Source of the DNA: Saccharina japonica
Lineage: Eukaryota; Sar; Phaeophyceae; Laminariales; Laminariaceae
NCBI GenBank assembly: GCA_008828725.1
Contig: MEHQ01002268.1
Location: forward strand, 404,858 to 468,857
Reading direction: 5' to 3'
DNA length: 64,000 nucleotides
Below are positions 1 through 11,642 of this stretch, piece by piece. A program made the translations under genes and the position numbers. Under the pieces are notes generated by a model. That model did not search any database. It was not told the origin of the DNA and saw only the letters and a program-made list of their open reading frames with translations. Positions within the stretch are counted from its first letter, which is position 1, and each line of letters opens with the position of its first letter.

Positions 1-212
1 CGGTGGAAAAAACGACCTATCGCATGATATGAGTACATACTATGGAAAACATCACTACTATATACAGTAGTATATCTAGTAATTCGGCCGATTTTCTAAT
101 TCGGTGTGCTTACCTGTAGGGTCTGGCTGTTGTGTGGAGATGTAGTGGTGCTTAACAAAACTTAATATTTGCGAAACACTGGGCGCTCGGAGGCAGCCAA
201 TGCTTGCTCTTT

Positions 213-290
213 TATTTCCGGTCAGCCGGTAGAAGCGCTCGATTCCGCGAAGGCAAATATGGCCTTCGAATCCCACTTGGGCCGCGTACT
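213..290 (+). repeat. tRNA-like sequence, probable SINE head
   Basis: The segment resembles a degenerate tRNA. An A-box-like stretch (GGTCAGCCGGTAGAAGCGC) is followed by a B-box-like CCTTCGAATCCC. It aligns by eye with 1,087-1,150, sharing AGCGC, CGATTC, AAGGCAAA and TTCGAATC in the same order. The arms do not fold into a clean cloverleaf, so this is not a functional tRNA gene. A T-rich stretch follows. Two copies 0.9 kb apart suggest a dispersed tRNA-derived element. No coding sequence is recognised in 1-750. Confidence 0.35.
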
Positions 291-756
291 TGCTTTTTTC
301 TTTTTTTGTTTTATGCTCAAGCAGTATATACTAATCTCGATACGATTTTGTTGTCTCCGTTTTTTGTTTTTCGTTTTTATCCGTTGAAAGAACGGGCAAT
401 GTCCATTTTTGTTTATTCGTTTTAGTGATATACCTGACCTTCCGCGTCCATCTACACAACCGAGACGAGGATGCGAGTATCCTGAAGCCAACAGGACTTT
501 TGGTCTTCGGTTTTTGTCTAGTTTGCACGGCGAACTACGGGTATCGGCTCTCTTTTTTTGTTTTTTTATTTAATTTAGCGTGACATACCCGACCCTCCGC
601 ATCTACGCGACCAAGCCATGGGCGTGTTGCTCGTACAGACATGGGTGTGTTTTACAGCACTTGTCTTCACGTTGTTGTGTACTGCGTACAGTAGTACACG
701 GTATAATTTCGTATGCACTACAGCGCAGCAGGGTGCTTTTTTATTTTTGTTGTTGT

Positions 757-1045
757 TGACTGGGGCTACGATAGGGGGGGTACCTATAATTTCCCTACCG
801 GGTTTTGGTCACTCGGGCGAGTGGCTCCGAATCTAACTGAAAATTGAATCTAAACATAGTTTGTTAGAGTTGCGTAAGAAAACCTCCAATGGCGGTGCAT
901 ACAGAACAACACAAAAAAGGTACTATAAGTACAACGCAGTAAAGAGGTCACTCGGCCGAGTGGCTCTGCGCAGGTGAACAACAAGCACCTATACCCTATA
1001 CATGCCCCCCTACCATAGCACCAGTCTTTTTCCCGGCAACATAAC
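757..1045. repeat. Dispersed repeat with two palindromic ACTCGGCCGAGTGG boxes
   Basis: Two near-identical boxes (ACTCGGGCGAGTGGCTC at 821 and ACTCGGCCGAGTGGCTC at 950) lie 129 bp apart. The same arrangement occurs at 45,420-45,740, where boxes near 45,466 and 45,617 lie about 150 bp apart. Shared flanks there include a GGGGCTAC motif upstream and a CCC-ACC-TAGCA-CAGTC series downstream. The core ACTCGGCCGAGT is an exact palindrome. The element type is unknown and no coding capacity is visible. Confidence 0.5.
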
Positions 1046-1086
1046 GGGATATTAACTCGTTTGTTTCGTTCTGGTGATATACCCGT

Positions 1087-1150
1087 CGATCAGCGGTTGA
1101 GCGCGCGATTCTGGAGGCAAAGGCCCATGGTTCGAATCTCCCGACGGTTA
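1087..1150 (+). repeat. tRNA-like sequence, probable SINE head
   Basis: An A-box-like ATCAGCGGTTGAGCGCG is followed about 35 bp later by a good B box (GGTTCGAATCTCC). A 6-bp acceptor-like pairing CCGTCG/CGACGG encloses the segment. The anticodon and T stems do not pair well, so a working tRNA is unlikely. It is related to 213-290. From 1,151 to 2,330 no gene, RNA or clear repeat was recognised. Confidence 0.4.
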
Positions 1151-2333
1151 GCTTGTTGCTTTGCTAACCCTAGCCTTCTGCGTGCAGCTACTGTAGTCCT
1201 CATTCTTGCAAGTGAAGACATGACGGAGAACCTGTTATTGTTACGAGCAGCATAATAATCAACTGAGTGGTCAGTGGGACATGTTTTGCCATGCATCTTT
1301 CCACATAGAGTACGGCGGGTGGCCCCATTTGAAACAGGAACGGTTCGAGCCTTCAGTTTCCCTTTTTACTACTGTAGTTTTCCCTTCTCCACTGACGTAC
1401 GTCAGTTTCTTCCCTCATAACCGCGTATGTATAAGCTTGGACGGTGGGTTATGTGTAGTCTGCGTGACACATACAACATCGGCTGGCCACACCAAGCAGT
1501 CCGGGTTCCTGTTGTGCTGTCGTATGAAATGGGCACCGTGCGACACGCGATTAGCATGGCTATTGTGATAGCATTATGCTTCATAAGTCCAACGACATGC
1601 TATAGATGTGTTATGCTTCGTGCTGTCGTCCAGGTCAAGAATTTCTGGTGGTGATACTATAACCCAAGTGTCGAATACGTGTGTATACTGCATCGTTACA
1701 TGCATTACGTCACATGCCACCTCGTGCATTTTATAATTCGTTCGGACGACCTGCGCTATCCCGAGATTGGCTGATTCGCTATTGGCGCGGAGAGGCTCTT
1801 TATATTGGGGAGTTTATCTGCTCATCAACACGACTGAAGTAACGCTTACCGATTGCTCCCCCCTCGTCCCTCACATTTATATACTGTTCGTGGACTCCCC
1901 AGACGCTGTTGAAGGTCCTCTGGGTACGGCCTTCGTCATGGACGGCCACAGTCACTAAGGACAGAACGAGTAGCACTTCTGCTGGAAGTGGTGGTGCAAC
2001 GGTAGGCGTCGAACATATTATACCTTACACCCAGCGACCCAGACCTGTTCTAAAGGGGTACGACCTACCAGGCTATCTGGCTTATAACCGTGTCGCTGCA
2101 CGACGGGTCAGCGATATTGCCCTAATTATCGCCGGAAGTCGACTGTTTTGTGTCGCTGCCTGCATCTATCATGCATCTAGCAACCATTCCTTCCCTAACC
2201 CTATTATATGTTCTTAGACTCACAGCCTGCAGACGTATATAATCAACCAAAGCAAGCTAGCTAGGGGGTCTAGACTACAAGCTGCTTACGACAGATACGG
2301 TCATCGGAAATGCCCACACCCTTGTATTGGACG

Positions 2334-2370
2334 CTGAGGGTTAGGGTTAGGTTGGGGTTAGGCTGTGGTT
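2334..2370 (+). repeat. Short interstitial telomere-like tract
   Basis: The tract holds GGGTTAGGGTTAGG followed by degenerate GGGGTTAGG. Single TTAGGGTT-type words also occur near 5,958, within the 47-bp tandem repeat at 8.33-8.46 kb, and near 45,066. It is too short and degenerate to be a telomere end. It fits an interstitial relic of a TTAGGG-type telomere repeat. Confidence 0.5.
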
Positions 2371-2779
2371 GGACATGCTGATATGACGCGCTGATGGATA
2401 GTTGAGAACCGGGCGTGGAATGCAGAGGATGCCCTCTGTCTCGGGTCCGCTTTGTTTTGGTCGTTGGCAAGGCTACCTCAAAGGTCTACCTTTGATGTGT
2501 CTGTAGAACGGTGTGGGTTCAGCTGGAGGTCCACACGCTTGATCTATTTGTAAGGGCGGGTAATGGGGATGACATGCGATCGTTCCGTAGCACCTGTCGT
2601 AGGCGACAATCAAAGTGTCAACTTCGCCGCGGATGTGGTGCAGACGTCCAGCCGTTTGGTGATCTCCCTTCAACATCACGCCAAACAGTTGCGTGTGGTA
2701 CTCTTTGTGATGTTTCAGAACGCAATATTTGTGTCGAAGTAAAATAACGTCTCCATATTTATCAATCACACGCTGCATT

Positions 2780-2880
2780 ATAGAGGAGGACGGGGATGGG
2801 AAGGGCTAACACGGAGGAGGAGAGGCAAGAGGAGAGATACGAGAGGGAGGGGGAGGAGGAGGGGGAGGGGGCCATTGTCG
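2780..2880 (+). repeat. Purine-rich (GA) low-complexity tract
   Basis: The + strand is almost purely G and A (GAGGAGG, GGGAGGGGG runs) for about 100 bp. The overlapping minus-strand open frames are proline and serine rich only because of this composition. No gene is called here. Confidence 0.7.
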
Positions 2881-3229
2881 TCGCCCAGCCATAGTGGCGA
2901 GCGGCCACGTACGCGTCGCCGTGGGCAAAACGAAACGGAGAACGAAGAATAACGGTAAAGGCTGGGAAGAGAAAGCTCCCGCCCGTACGTAGAACATACA
3001 AAACATCCATTTGGATGCAGCCTCTGGGCTGGACGCGGCGCTGACCATGACGTAACTGTCTGTTCGTCTATAGACTTGCACTCGGGTTGGAAGGTTAAGG
3101 CGGGGGCGGCTAGGAAAATGCTGGATAAGGGCTGAGTAGTTTGGTTCAATTGGCGTTGTTGCGTTTGCATGTCGTGGGCAAACCCTAACAATGCTTGTCA
3201 CTGCCGTGTCTCAATAATCTGCCTACTAT

Positions 3230-3600
3230 GGACGTTGTCACCCTTGGATGTCGCGTGCAGGCTTCTACAACGGTTGTTGCCGCATAATGTCGGTAGGTGA
3301 GGTACTACCTATGTTGTCGCCCTTACGTGCCAAGTGAAAACTTCCACGACGGTTCTCACCGTTGCATTTAAGGCTACCTTCATTACGTGGCATCCTCTGG
3401 GTATGGTATGGTTGATTTTGTTACAGGTGACTTTGTAGCATTGTTACGTCGCGGGCTAAGCCCTACAACGGTTGTGACCACAGCATGTCGGTAGGCAAAA
3501 AAAGGTACTACAGGCGGTTTCGCCCTTGCATGCCAAGTGCAGGGTCCTACGACAATTCTCACCGTTGCATGTCGCGCCGTAATCATTTCATGAGGGTTTC
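3230..3600 (+). repeat. Degenerate tandem repeat, about 199 bp x 2
   Basis: CTACAACGGTTGT recurs at 3,264 and 3,463. The order of motifs (GTCGGTAGG, GGTACTAC, TCGCCCTT, TGCCAAGTG, TTCTCACCGTTGCAT) is the same in both units. Within each unit there are shorter GTTGCATGTCG-type echoes. No coding potential is visible. Confidence 0.6.
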
Positions 3601-4319
3601 CATCGTTGCATGTCGGGCGGCTGTTTGCGTGGGAATTTCCTCTGGGGGCCCCTGAGTGGTTCGGAGAATCAACCTATAGCTTGACCCTAACCTCCACGGA
3701 CCACCTGGGTAGGTGAATTCTATATTGGTGGATAGAAGCTTCCAACATTTGACACAACTCCGTGTCCCATGTAACGACCAAACCTGTAGGACATTATTAC
3801 GTTAGTAGTCTTCTGCGGCTTCATCGATCCTTTTTGGTAAGTCTTTAATCCGATGAGGCCCGCTGCCACAAAACAGCATACTCTCACCCGGGAAATACGT
3901 CCGCTCTGATCGCTCAGCGCGGCAGAAACCCTCGAAGTTTAATCACGGCACATTCACTATTAAATAGCCAGCATATAGGGCGGGTTGGGTAGTCTAAATT
4001 GGTTTTGGCCTCCTCTTGTTCTCGGCCGTTGGGCAGAGAGAGCTTCCAGGCCATGCTTGTGGCTCTGGTACGCTATCTCAGACAAGCTAAATTATGTCGG
4101 AACGAGAAAAATGTTCCTATTTTGGACGCATCTGAACGCATCACTGCGTTTCTTCCGCACTACTGTGCGAGGTCTAAGTGTGGTCTCACAAGTGGCTCGA
4201 AGCATTGTCGTCCCCGCAAACGCTGTAAACCCAGAAACTACTGCATGCGTATAAGCTGCGTGGGTGGGATGGTCAGTATTTCTCCCACAACGTCTGTTAT
4301 CTGGCTTTGACTTGGTAGG

Positions 4320-4450
4320 GAAAATGCACAATGGTCGGAGGGCCACTGAACACATTCGGTTTTTAAGGGTTCAAGTCATGGAGCCACCTCCTCGCATTCG
4401 ATCTCTCCTTTCCCGTCGATCCTGATTCTACTGTAGTTTTCTTTTGCTGC
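4320..4450 (+). repeat. Possible tRNA-derived repeat
   Basis: A B-box-like GGGTTCAAGTC lies near 4,370, about 35 bp after a weak A-box-like TGGTCGGAGGGCC. A CTACTGTAGT motif follows about 50 bp downstream. A similar B box plus CTACTGTAGT arrangement is near 1,340-1,380 (GGTTCGAGCC). The relationship to the better tRNA-like segments at 213 and 1,087 is uncertain. Confidence 0.2.
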
Positions 4451-4512
4451 TTCACCGATCATTTATAGTAGGCATCGGGTTAGATTATGCCTCCTCCCTC
4501 AACCGGTTGGCC

Positions 4513-4552
4513 TTATTAGCTTATTAGCTTATTAGCTTATTAGCTTATTAGC
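4513..4552 (+). repeat. Octanucleotide microsatellite (TTATTAGC)5
   Basis: Five perfect copies of TTATTAGC lie head to tail. The DNA from 4,560 to 7,200 holds only short scattered open frames without recognisable domains, splice pattern or RNA structure. I see no supportable gene in that interval. Confidence 0.95.
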
Positions 4553-7224
4553 TAGTATTCGTTCATGGCCTAACAGGCAGGGGTCGGTTGTCTCACCCAA
4601 ACGCTCGTCTAATCAAGTGTACTTGTGGCGTGCACGAGACGAAATACCTGAAGTCCGTGGCAAATCGATTTGGCTGTCGCATGTTCACCTGTTTTGACGT
4701 CCGGTTCGAGGAGCGGTCGCTCGTTGAATCAGGGCCCCGTGCAAGGGCCCCAGCGGTCGCCGTAAACTCTTAATACGGTGCTGCCTGTTCCACGAACCAG
4801 TCACCGACCTTCATATTATCACTGTCCACCGCAATCTTCCGCGATTGCTACCCGAAACCCCTACTCGAACATAGTATTTCTCGTGTAGGCACCTTAAAAT
4901 AGTGACTTTACGTTGGTCATCATCGAAACTGTAGTAATTATGCGTTGTAGCCACCGCTGTGTGATACCGACTAGTCAGCAAATCACGATATAGGCAGCTG
5001 CCTAACCCCACACAGCAGCTTCAGACCAGCACACACAGTGGTATAGCTACCGCAGTTACGATGCACGGCTGTCGACGCGATCAGTGTGACAACTGTTGGT
5101 ATGATACAACCGCGACAACCGCACAAGCGAAGCTATATGCGCCACTGCGTTTCAGGCTGACCCAACCTAACAGGCATATCAAAACGGCGCAGCCATGTAT
5201 TCGTTGTAGCCACGACGGCGAGGTTCACGTGATTTATAGTGGGCACAGTATCGTGATATCAGAGAGTAGGTCTAATAGGCCATGACACAGCTGCATATTT
5301 GATTAGTATAGGTGACAGCACCGGTATTCCCGGTCAAAAATAAAACCAAAATAAAGATACAAATTTAAATCAGTAATGTGCACAGCCGGATAACATGCAG
5401 AACATTTGCAAATCTCACTTTTCCGACGATGGCTATCTGCGGGAGGGCAACCCCATTTTGAGGCCACCACGCTGGCAGTATATTAACCACATGTTCCACA
5501 CGACTGGGCCATCAGTATCTTTTGTATACAGTGCTGCGAGAGGGCAGCCGTAGCCAGCCCGTCTCTGCATTAAGTGTATATCCACAGCGCCCATATCAAT
5601 CATCACTCGGACGAAACTGTGTCCGAACCCGATGTGCATCAACGGCGGGCCTCGTGGGCCTTGACCAGCGATATACTAACCGCAACCCCGACGCAGCTGT
5701 GTGCATCAAAGCTGTGTACCTAGGGTCCTGACAGGAGTGGCGCTGGCAGATTGGACGCACGCGTTCTGGGCGAACCTACGATACCGATATGTGCGGCACG
5801 GATTAGCGAATGTGCAAAATGATGAGCTTGGATCAGATGTTCGACATCTCTCACGCCTTTCTCAGCCACATCCGGTTTGACATGGTGTGTGTGCCTTTCG
5901 ATGCACCTGCTGCGGTACCTTCCGCCCCGGTTTCCTTACTGGAATGCGACGTAGGAAGGTTAGGGTTAGACGAACGACAGCATGGAGGGTGCTCTCGCGA
6001 TGGGCATGATACTGCCAGCGCCATGCTCTCCAGACCGTGACTAGAGAACCCGACGCACGAGACATCATGTACTGGGACTGACGCTTTAGGCGTACTCGGG
6101 GCGTTGCCGGTGAGCTGTGCGGACACGATGGCGAGAGCATAGGAGGTAGAACCCTGCAAACCACGAGTTGCATGCACTATTTGCGAAGGCGGTACCACTA
6201 CAGTTCTATGCCGTATCCCGTGATGATATTTCAGTGCCTGCAAAAAAAGGAATATCTACATACCAGTGAATATTATGTTGTGGTGGCGCCCTACAGTAGG
6301 TGGACCCGGAACCGATAGTCAAAGCTGTTCCAACCAAATACCCAGAATCCCAACAGATAGAGGCCTAGGTGGTGGTGATATGCAGGAAGCAGCATGATCT
6401 GTCGACCACTCCCGAGTTGAGGAAAACAGGTACCAGGTATGAGATACGCAGTTCGAAATGCTGTTCGACTCGTGAGTCACAAGCTCCCGACACATGTCGA
6501 GGACAAGTTGCTTGGAACCGGTGATACGGTACTCATGTTCTTTAGATTCGCCCAGCCGAGTTAAGGCATGTCGCGTTTCACCATGTGAAAATACATAATA
6601 TTCTATTGAATCGCAGGCTTGCCGTGTTTAGGTACTGACGCTGATATTCGTGTGGGCCAAACTCCATATCATAAACATATTATAGGATACATCGGTGGGA
6701 GACCTGTAGATGGTCGATCCTGGACAACTCACCTAACAACGGCGTTGCCTTTGTCCAACATCACCCCGAGTTCGGCACTGATGCCGTGGTGAAGTACGGT
6801 TATGGTGGTTGTGAGGCAGATTCCCACGAGGTGTTGGCACAGCGAAGCTATTACAGCTTGAAGTGATGATCGCGTGCGAACGATGGCGAGGTGCACGTAC
6901 ACACACTCTTACGTACAACGTGACAGACTGAGGGTAGATACCAACAATGCCCATGATCAACATTGCCCACAATACGAGATCCGCCAGGGCACTATTCCGT
7001 ACGTCGATATTCTTGAAAGGTCGACCTGATCACTCGATTATGCGCCACGTTCGTTGCCTCCTAATGGCCCTAGACCCAAGACGATATTAGTCCGCACGTA
7101 CAAGCATACGAATCGCGTCCTTGATGATGTTTACACAGGGAGAAGCATCGACCTTCGCACGGTTGCGTCCTAAAATAATAGCATACGCAAGAGCACTCAC
7201 GCAACAAACATCTCCGCTTCAAAC

Positions 7225-7510
7225 GTTCTTACTGTTGGTGGCTTCGATGTTCATGTTGTCTGCTTTTGTGAACGCTACCAACTCGATTCCTCTCCGTTCA
7301 CAAACCAAATACCGAAATTGCTCGAAGATAGCACATAAGTAATCAAATCGGTGTCGAGTGGTTCTGCGTGCCTGTGTAAGTCTTCGTACCAAACTTCTGC
7401 TGTCGCCGCGTTCGCAAACTCCACTAATGTTTGGTTTAGAAGCCACATCGAACACTTCACGAGCTCACGGCAACATAAGTTTCTCTCCGGCTCGATCACC
7501 CTTAGACCAG
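7225..7510 (-). pseudogene. copia-type RNase H C-terminal fragment
   Basis: One minus-strand frame gives EVWYED, matching the 'V-YEDN' motif of copia RNase H. A different frame then gives RRTTRHRFDYL, LVCERRGIELVAFTKADN and NIEAT. These correspond to the family's 'R-KHID-R-HF-RE-V--G-I-L--V-T-DN-ADI-TK' end. The change of frame between the motifs marks a frameshift. It lies directly downstream of the RT fragment on the same strand, as expected for pol. Confidence 0.65.
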
Positions 7511-7689
7511 TCCGACGCGAGGTGCCTCCGCAAACACAAATGTATCACTTCGCTTGTGTGCGTTGAGCAAAACCCATAGCACAATCATCAAAGAAGTTGC
7601 ATCATGTTCCATCGATTGACGGAAACCATCGTACCCTCGTAATTCGCATGCAGTTGTTATCTGGATCGGTACAGAACTGAGCTCAAATG

Positions 7690-7985
7690 TTCCTTTTCAC
7701 ACTTCCTACAAGATCATTCACGAGAGCTACTGTCAGCTTGGAGACAGGCAAGACTGTATCAAATACACATGCTAAGTATCGCCAATGCACTGTTCAAAGC
7801 CCGAACACTTCACATGCGTTAGCAGGTGGTTCTGACAAGATGTCGACGCTTGCTTCAAGCCGTAGAAACTGCGATCCAAATTTGAATCGTTCCTAGATGT
7901 GACCATCTGGGCTAGACAGGACGAACGTCTTTTCGACGTCAACCCTCCAAATATCGAGATCCAACTGGCGAGCTATAGCACCCGA
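7690..7985 (-). pseudogene. copia-type reverse transcriptase fragment
   Basis: Conceptual translation of the minus strand gives AIARQLDLDIWRVDVEKTF just below 7,980. This corresponds to the copia RT block with the first catalytic aspartate (family pattern: A-QLDL---DV--AF). An in-frame TAG follows. A shifted frame around 7,868-7,780 reads FYGLKQAS, then NHLLTHVK, then GFEQCIGDT. This is the copia 'YGLKQA' block and its usual downstream neighbour. The remains of the D-D box region come next in a broken frame. The order and spacing fit RT, while the shifts and stops show a pseudogene. Confidence is high for family and low for exact boundaries. Confidence 0.8.
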
Positions 7986-8324
7986 CAAACACAGAAAATA
8001 CGCCGGTATCGTCATTGAATTTGTTCAACGAACCAGCACCTCATAACTACAGTTGTTCGGTTTCCACCCTGACAATGCCAATATCGTGCTTGAAGGTCTT
8101 CCATGTGTACTCCCATTTTGCCGATATGTGCATTTAGGGCCAAACGCGACTACTTCCGCGGGCCTATGGAGTCCCTTCCCCTTCGCTTATAATTTAAACT
8201 AAAAATACCCGTCGTCACAAGCTTAGGCACATGGAAGTGACGTCGACTGCTCGCTTATCAGGCGTGTGGACAAGGCGGGGCTCGTGGTTGGTGTTGCTTG
8301 GTGAAAACATGTATAACACGGACG

Positions 8325-8458
8325 AATAATGCTCTCGCGCGGTGCCATCAGCGATATAAGGGGTTAGGGTTAATAATGCTCTCGCGCGGTGCCATCAGCG
8401 ATATAAGGGGTTAGGGTTAATAATGCTCTCGCGCGGTGCCATCAGCGATATAAGGGCT
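8325..8458 (+). repeat. 47-bp tandem repeat, 3 copies, carrying TTAGGGTT
   Basis: GCTCTCGCGCGG recurs at 8,331, 8,378 and 8,425, exactly 47 bp apart. The units are nearly identical, so the expansion is young. The first two units end in GGGGTTAGGGTT and the last ends in GGGCTTAG. Confidence 0.95.
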
Positions 8459-8559
8459 TAGCTCTCAGACCCCTCGTGAATGTACGTATCCAGTATACGC
8501 TCGTCACGATGTGCGACGTGTTCCTCCTTTGCAACGACGAGTGAGGCTATGGTACTAGC

Positions 8560-8800
8560 GGTAGTGACAAAGTGACCAGAAGCGGCGGCGGTTGCAGACG
8601 GGGTAATGGCGCCGAGGATGCGGTGGTGGTGGCTGGAGATATAGAGACGCCCGATGATGCGGTGATGGTGGCTGCATATATGGAGACGCGGGCAGCGGCG
8701 GTGGTGGCGGTAGAGGTGGTAGAGGCGATGGCGGTGGAAGCACTACCTGCTATGCCTCCTAGTGTCCCGGTGGCTCCAGCATCCTCGCAACGCTGGAGGT
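8560..8800 (+). repeat. GGTGG/GCGGTGG low-complexity tract
   Basis: The DNA is dominated by GGTGGTGG, GCGGCGGTGG and GATGCGGTGATGG runs. It gives an open frame rich in Val and Ala on the + strand and Pro on the minus strand. Neither translation shows a domain. A direct repeat TATTACCTGTAGTCGA follows at 8,848 and 8,890. Confidence 0.6.
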
Positions 8801-9404
8801 AACAGGGAGAACCTACTCAAGGCGCCGCCCCATAGCCCAATGCACAAGTATTACCTGTAGTCGATTATTGGACGTGATGTCGCGGATGTATTACCTGTAG
8901 TCGACGCCAAAGCTGATCATATCGGCAGCCTCAAGAGTGCAAGCATTAAACAGGCGTCTGTCTTCACCCCTGACGTGAGCGGCGGCTTCGTGCGCCGAAA
9001 TCCCGGCTTCAGATGGAGGGAAGGGCACTAAAACGACCGTCTACATATATAATGTTCGGAAGAGGGTTGGGAGGAATATCCGTCGTCTCCTTCGCTTTCT
9101 TCGACATTTGTATGGCGCGGCTTGCGTTGTTTCATGTCGCCAAACCGAGGAATACTATCGTTGTCGCCGAACGTCGGGGCCATAGACCCAAAGCGTTAGG
9201 ACCTTCTGAGTTACCGATGGTGACACAACGCCACGAATGTTTGATCGGCTAATAAGTTTCGCATGCTTCTATTAGGTAGATAACGCCGGCGGATATCAAA
9301 CGGTGTTTACCAGTAAAGAAGACGATGGGTGCCACTGTCTAGAGATGGACGTTTTTGTTCTAGATGACGTCACGTTTTAGCAGTGCAGAAATACGAAATG
9401 ATAG

Positions 9405-9468
9405 TGCGACGTACCGACGCTTCCGTCAATGCGACGTACTGACAGCTTCCGTCAATGCAACGTACTTT
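9405..9468 (+). repeat. Short tandem repeat, about 26 bp, 2.5 copies
   Basis: GCTTCCGTCAATGC plus GACGTAC or AACGTAC recurs back to back. From 9,470 to 11,640 I see no supportable gene. The overlapping open frames are short, T-rich and mutually overlapping on both strands. Confidence 0.75.
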
Positions 9469-11642
9469 CTTCTCTCGGTGACACACCGCTCTCCCCCCCC
9501 GCGATACAGATTGTGACATTCAGCTGTATGCTGTGGCGTGCTTCTTGGATGGACGTACCGGGGTATTCGTTCTAGAATTTCATGTTTGTTCGGGATCTGC
9601 CACATGTTGTATTGGAAGGACCAATACAACAAATGTCACCGCAGTTATTTTCCAACGACCCCTGGGGTCAAAAATACAATCATCGTTCGAGTTCTCGTTT
9701 GTCGTTCTGTTGTTTATCCCGTAGCGGTATGCTTTAAATTTTAGTTTGGGTAAGGACTCCAAGTAGCCATTTGCAAAAAGCCAAAGTACTACACCCTCAG
9801 AGTACTACAAATGTTTCGAAGTGTACTCCCGGCCAAGGGCTGTGATGGGGTGATACTACCATCATGCAACTGCTGTTTAGGGTGAAATATGTTTTTATTG
9901 ACGGTGGCGCTATTTATTAAGTTTCAGCTTTCGAGGTGTGCCGTTACTACTCACTGCCTTGGGCAGATATCTTATGGTGGTACCTGACTCCAACGCAATC
10001 CATTGCATGGAGGCAAGGTACGGGAAGAAGGTGCAGCCAAATTTATGAACAACCAAGCAACTCGCGGTTCTGATGGTTCTTGTTGCCGCGCGCGTTGCGC
10101 TGGTCATTTATAGTTTCGACTTGATATACAGTATAGTGTAACGCTCAGCCGTTTGGTTCCCCAATTTAACCCGTAAACCTCTGCTCCTCCATGCGGGGTA
10201 TTTATCGAGCCCGCCAGTGCGTTCAAGAAGCCCTGCCGGTACTTGCGGTCAAAACACGTATGATAAGATTGACGTCTAACTCACTATGTATGTTGATATA
10301 CACGTAATAAGAACAGGCTACGAGTACACGAGTAGCTTAGTGTTGATATTCGGGTGGATGCAACATGCGGATAGAATGCAAGTTTTCCTTACTCGTAGAA
10401 ATAGACATACATAGCTTTATCTTCTTTGGTTCGGAAGCTTTCCTCGGCATATCTTGGCACCTCACAGCCACTCTCAGCCTCTAATTGCCGAAGCAGAAGT
10501 TACTTGCCTTCCGGAGGTTCTTGGCTTTCTTTGTTTTCTCCTATTTTCGTTACTTGCTGCTTCCTGTTTCCTATGGTACCAGTTTTTACTTTGTCGGCGA
10601 GATCATGTTTCCCTTTTCTTCCGGTTTCGGGTTCCTGCGTGTACCCAGTGAGCACGACAGCGCGTGCGAGCCAGGCACTATCGCGGGTATGGGAGGGCGC
10701 TGGCCAGTAGAGGTGGGGTCAGAAGGAGCGCGGTCGCTTTTTCGTGGCTAGGCGTGGCGTCTCCATCGAGACACGAGGGGAGCATGAAGGTCCTTGCTGT
10801 TGCTGCTGCTGCAATGAATCCAGTATGTCCGACATTATAATGATCGTTTTGTCTGTAATAAAAGAACATTTAAGCCAAGTTCAAGCGGTGCTTTATTTAT
10901 CGAACAAACATTATTTTTACAGAGGCATCAGCAACCTCGAGCGGGCGAACGAGAACCACTGTGAGTACCGGGCTTCACGCGAGGTGGGCCACGGGGCTCA
11001 CTGGGGCAGAGAGGCAGTAGAGCTCGACCCGGACCGAATCGATGGCGAGGTGATCGCGGGTGGGCGGGGAGCGTTTTGTTCGAGTACGAGTACGTAATGT
11101 ACGTCTTTCTCAGTTTTGTGGATTTTTGTACAACTTGATTGACGCTCGTGCTATGCTGTGCTTTCTCTTTCATACTATATCTATATATATAAAGATCGAA
11201 GGTACTACTACTACTGCTGTTGTTGTACTACCACACATAGCAGCCACGAAAAAGGCACAATTCACACCCCTAGCAGCCAGCGCAGCGCCGTCCTGCGAGC
11301 CATGTTGCTGTGCTTTCTCTTCCTTTCGAACATACAGCTTTGTTGTCCTGGAGTATGGAGATCTACTGTCGTATACTTTTGCAAGTCGCCTGTACGTTCG
11401 TTTGTTCTTTGTGTTTTTTGCTTTGTTTGTGGTGTACAACTGCTGTCGCCGTACAGGTATGATAGTTGCTTTGCCACATACATGCCGCATACCAGTACTC
11501 ATGCATCACAATACAGCAGTAGTAGACGGGCACTGTACGTTCAGTTGCGTACAGCAATAAGTATTTCGTTGCATTGCACCATGAATCTCTTTGGCCTTTT
11601 CAAGTCGGTCTTTACACATAGTGGACTTCTTCTGCCCCTTTC

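Larger units (their letters stand above)
7200..8110 (-). mobile_element. Decayed Ty1/copia retrotransposon, 3' half of pol
   Basis: Reading the minus strand, reverse transcriptase fragments (about 7,980-7,690) are followed in the right order by an RNase H fragment (about 7,480-7,225), as in Ty1/copia pol. The frames are interrupted by stops and shifts, so the element is dead. No gag or integrase was recognised upstream, where a 47-bp tandem repeat starts at 8,325. No LTR pair was identified. Confidence 0.75.

Noticed and set aside
8555..8802. Proline-rich and valine/alanine-rich frames on opposite strands
   Set aside because: Both are products of a GGTGG-type low-complexity tract.
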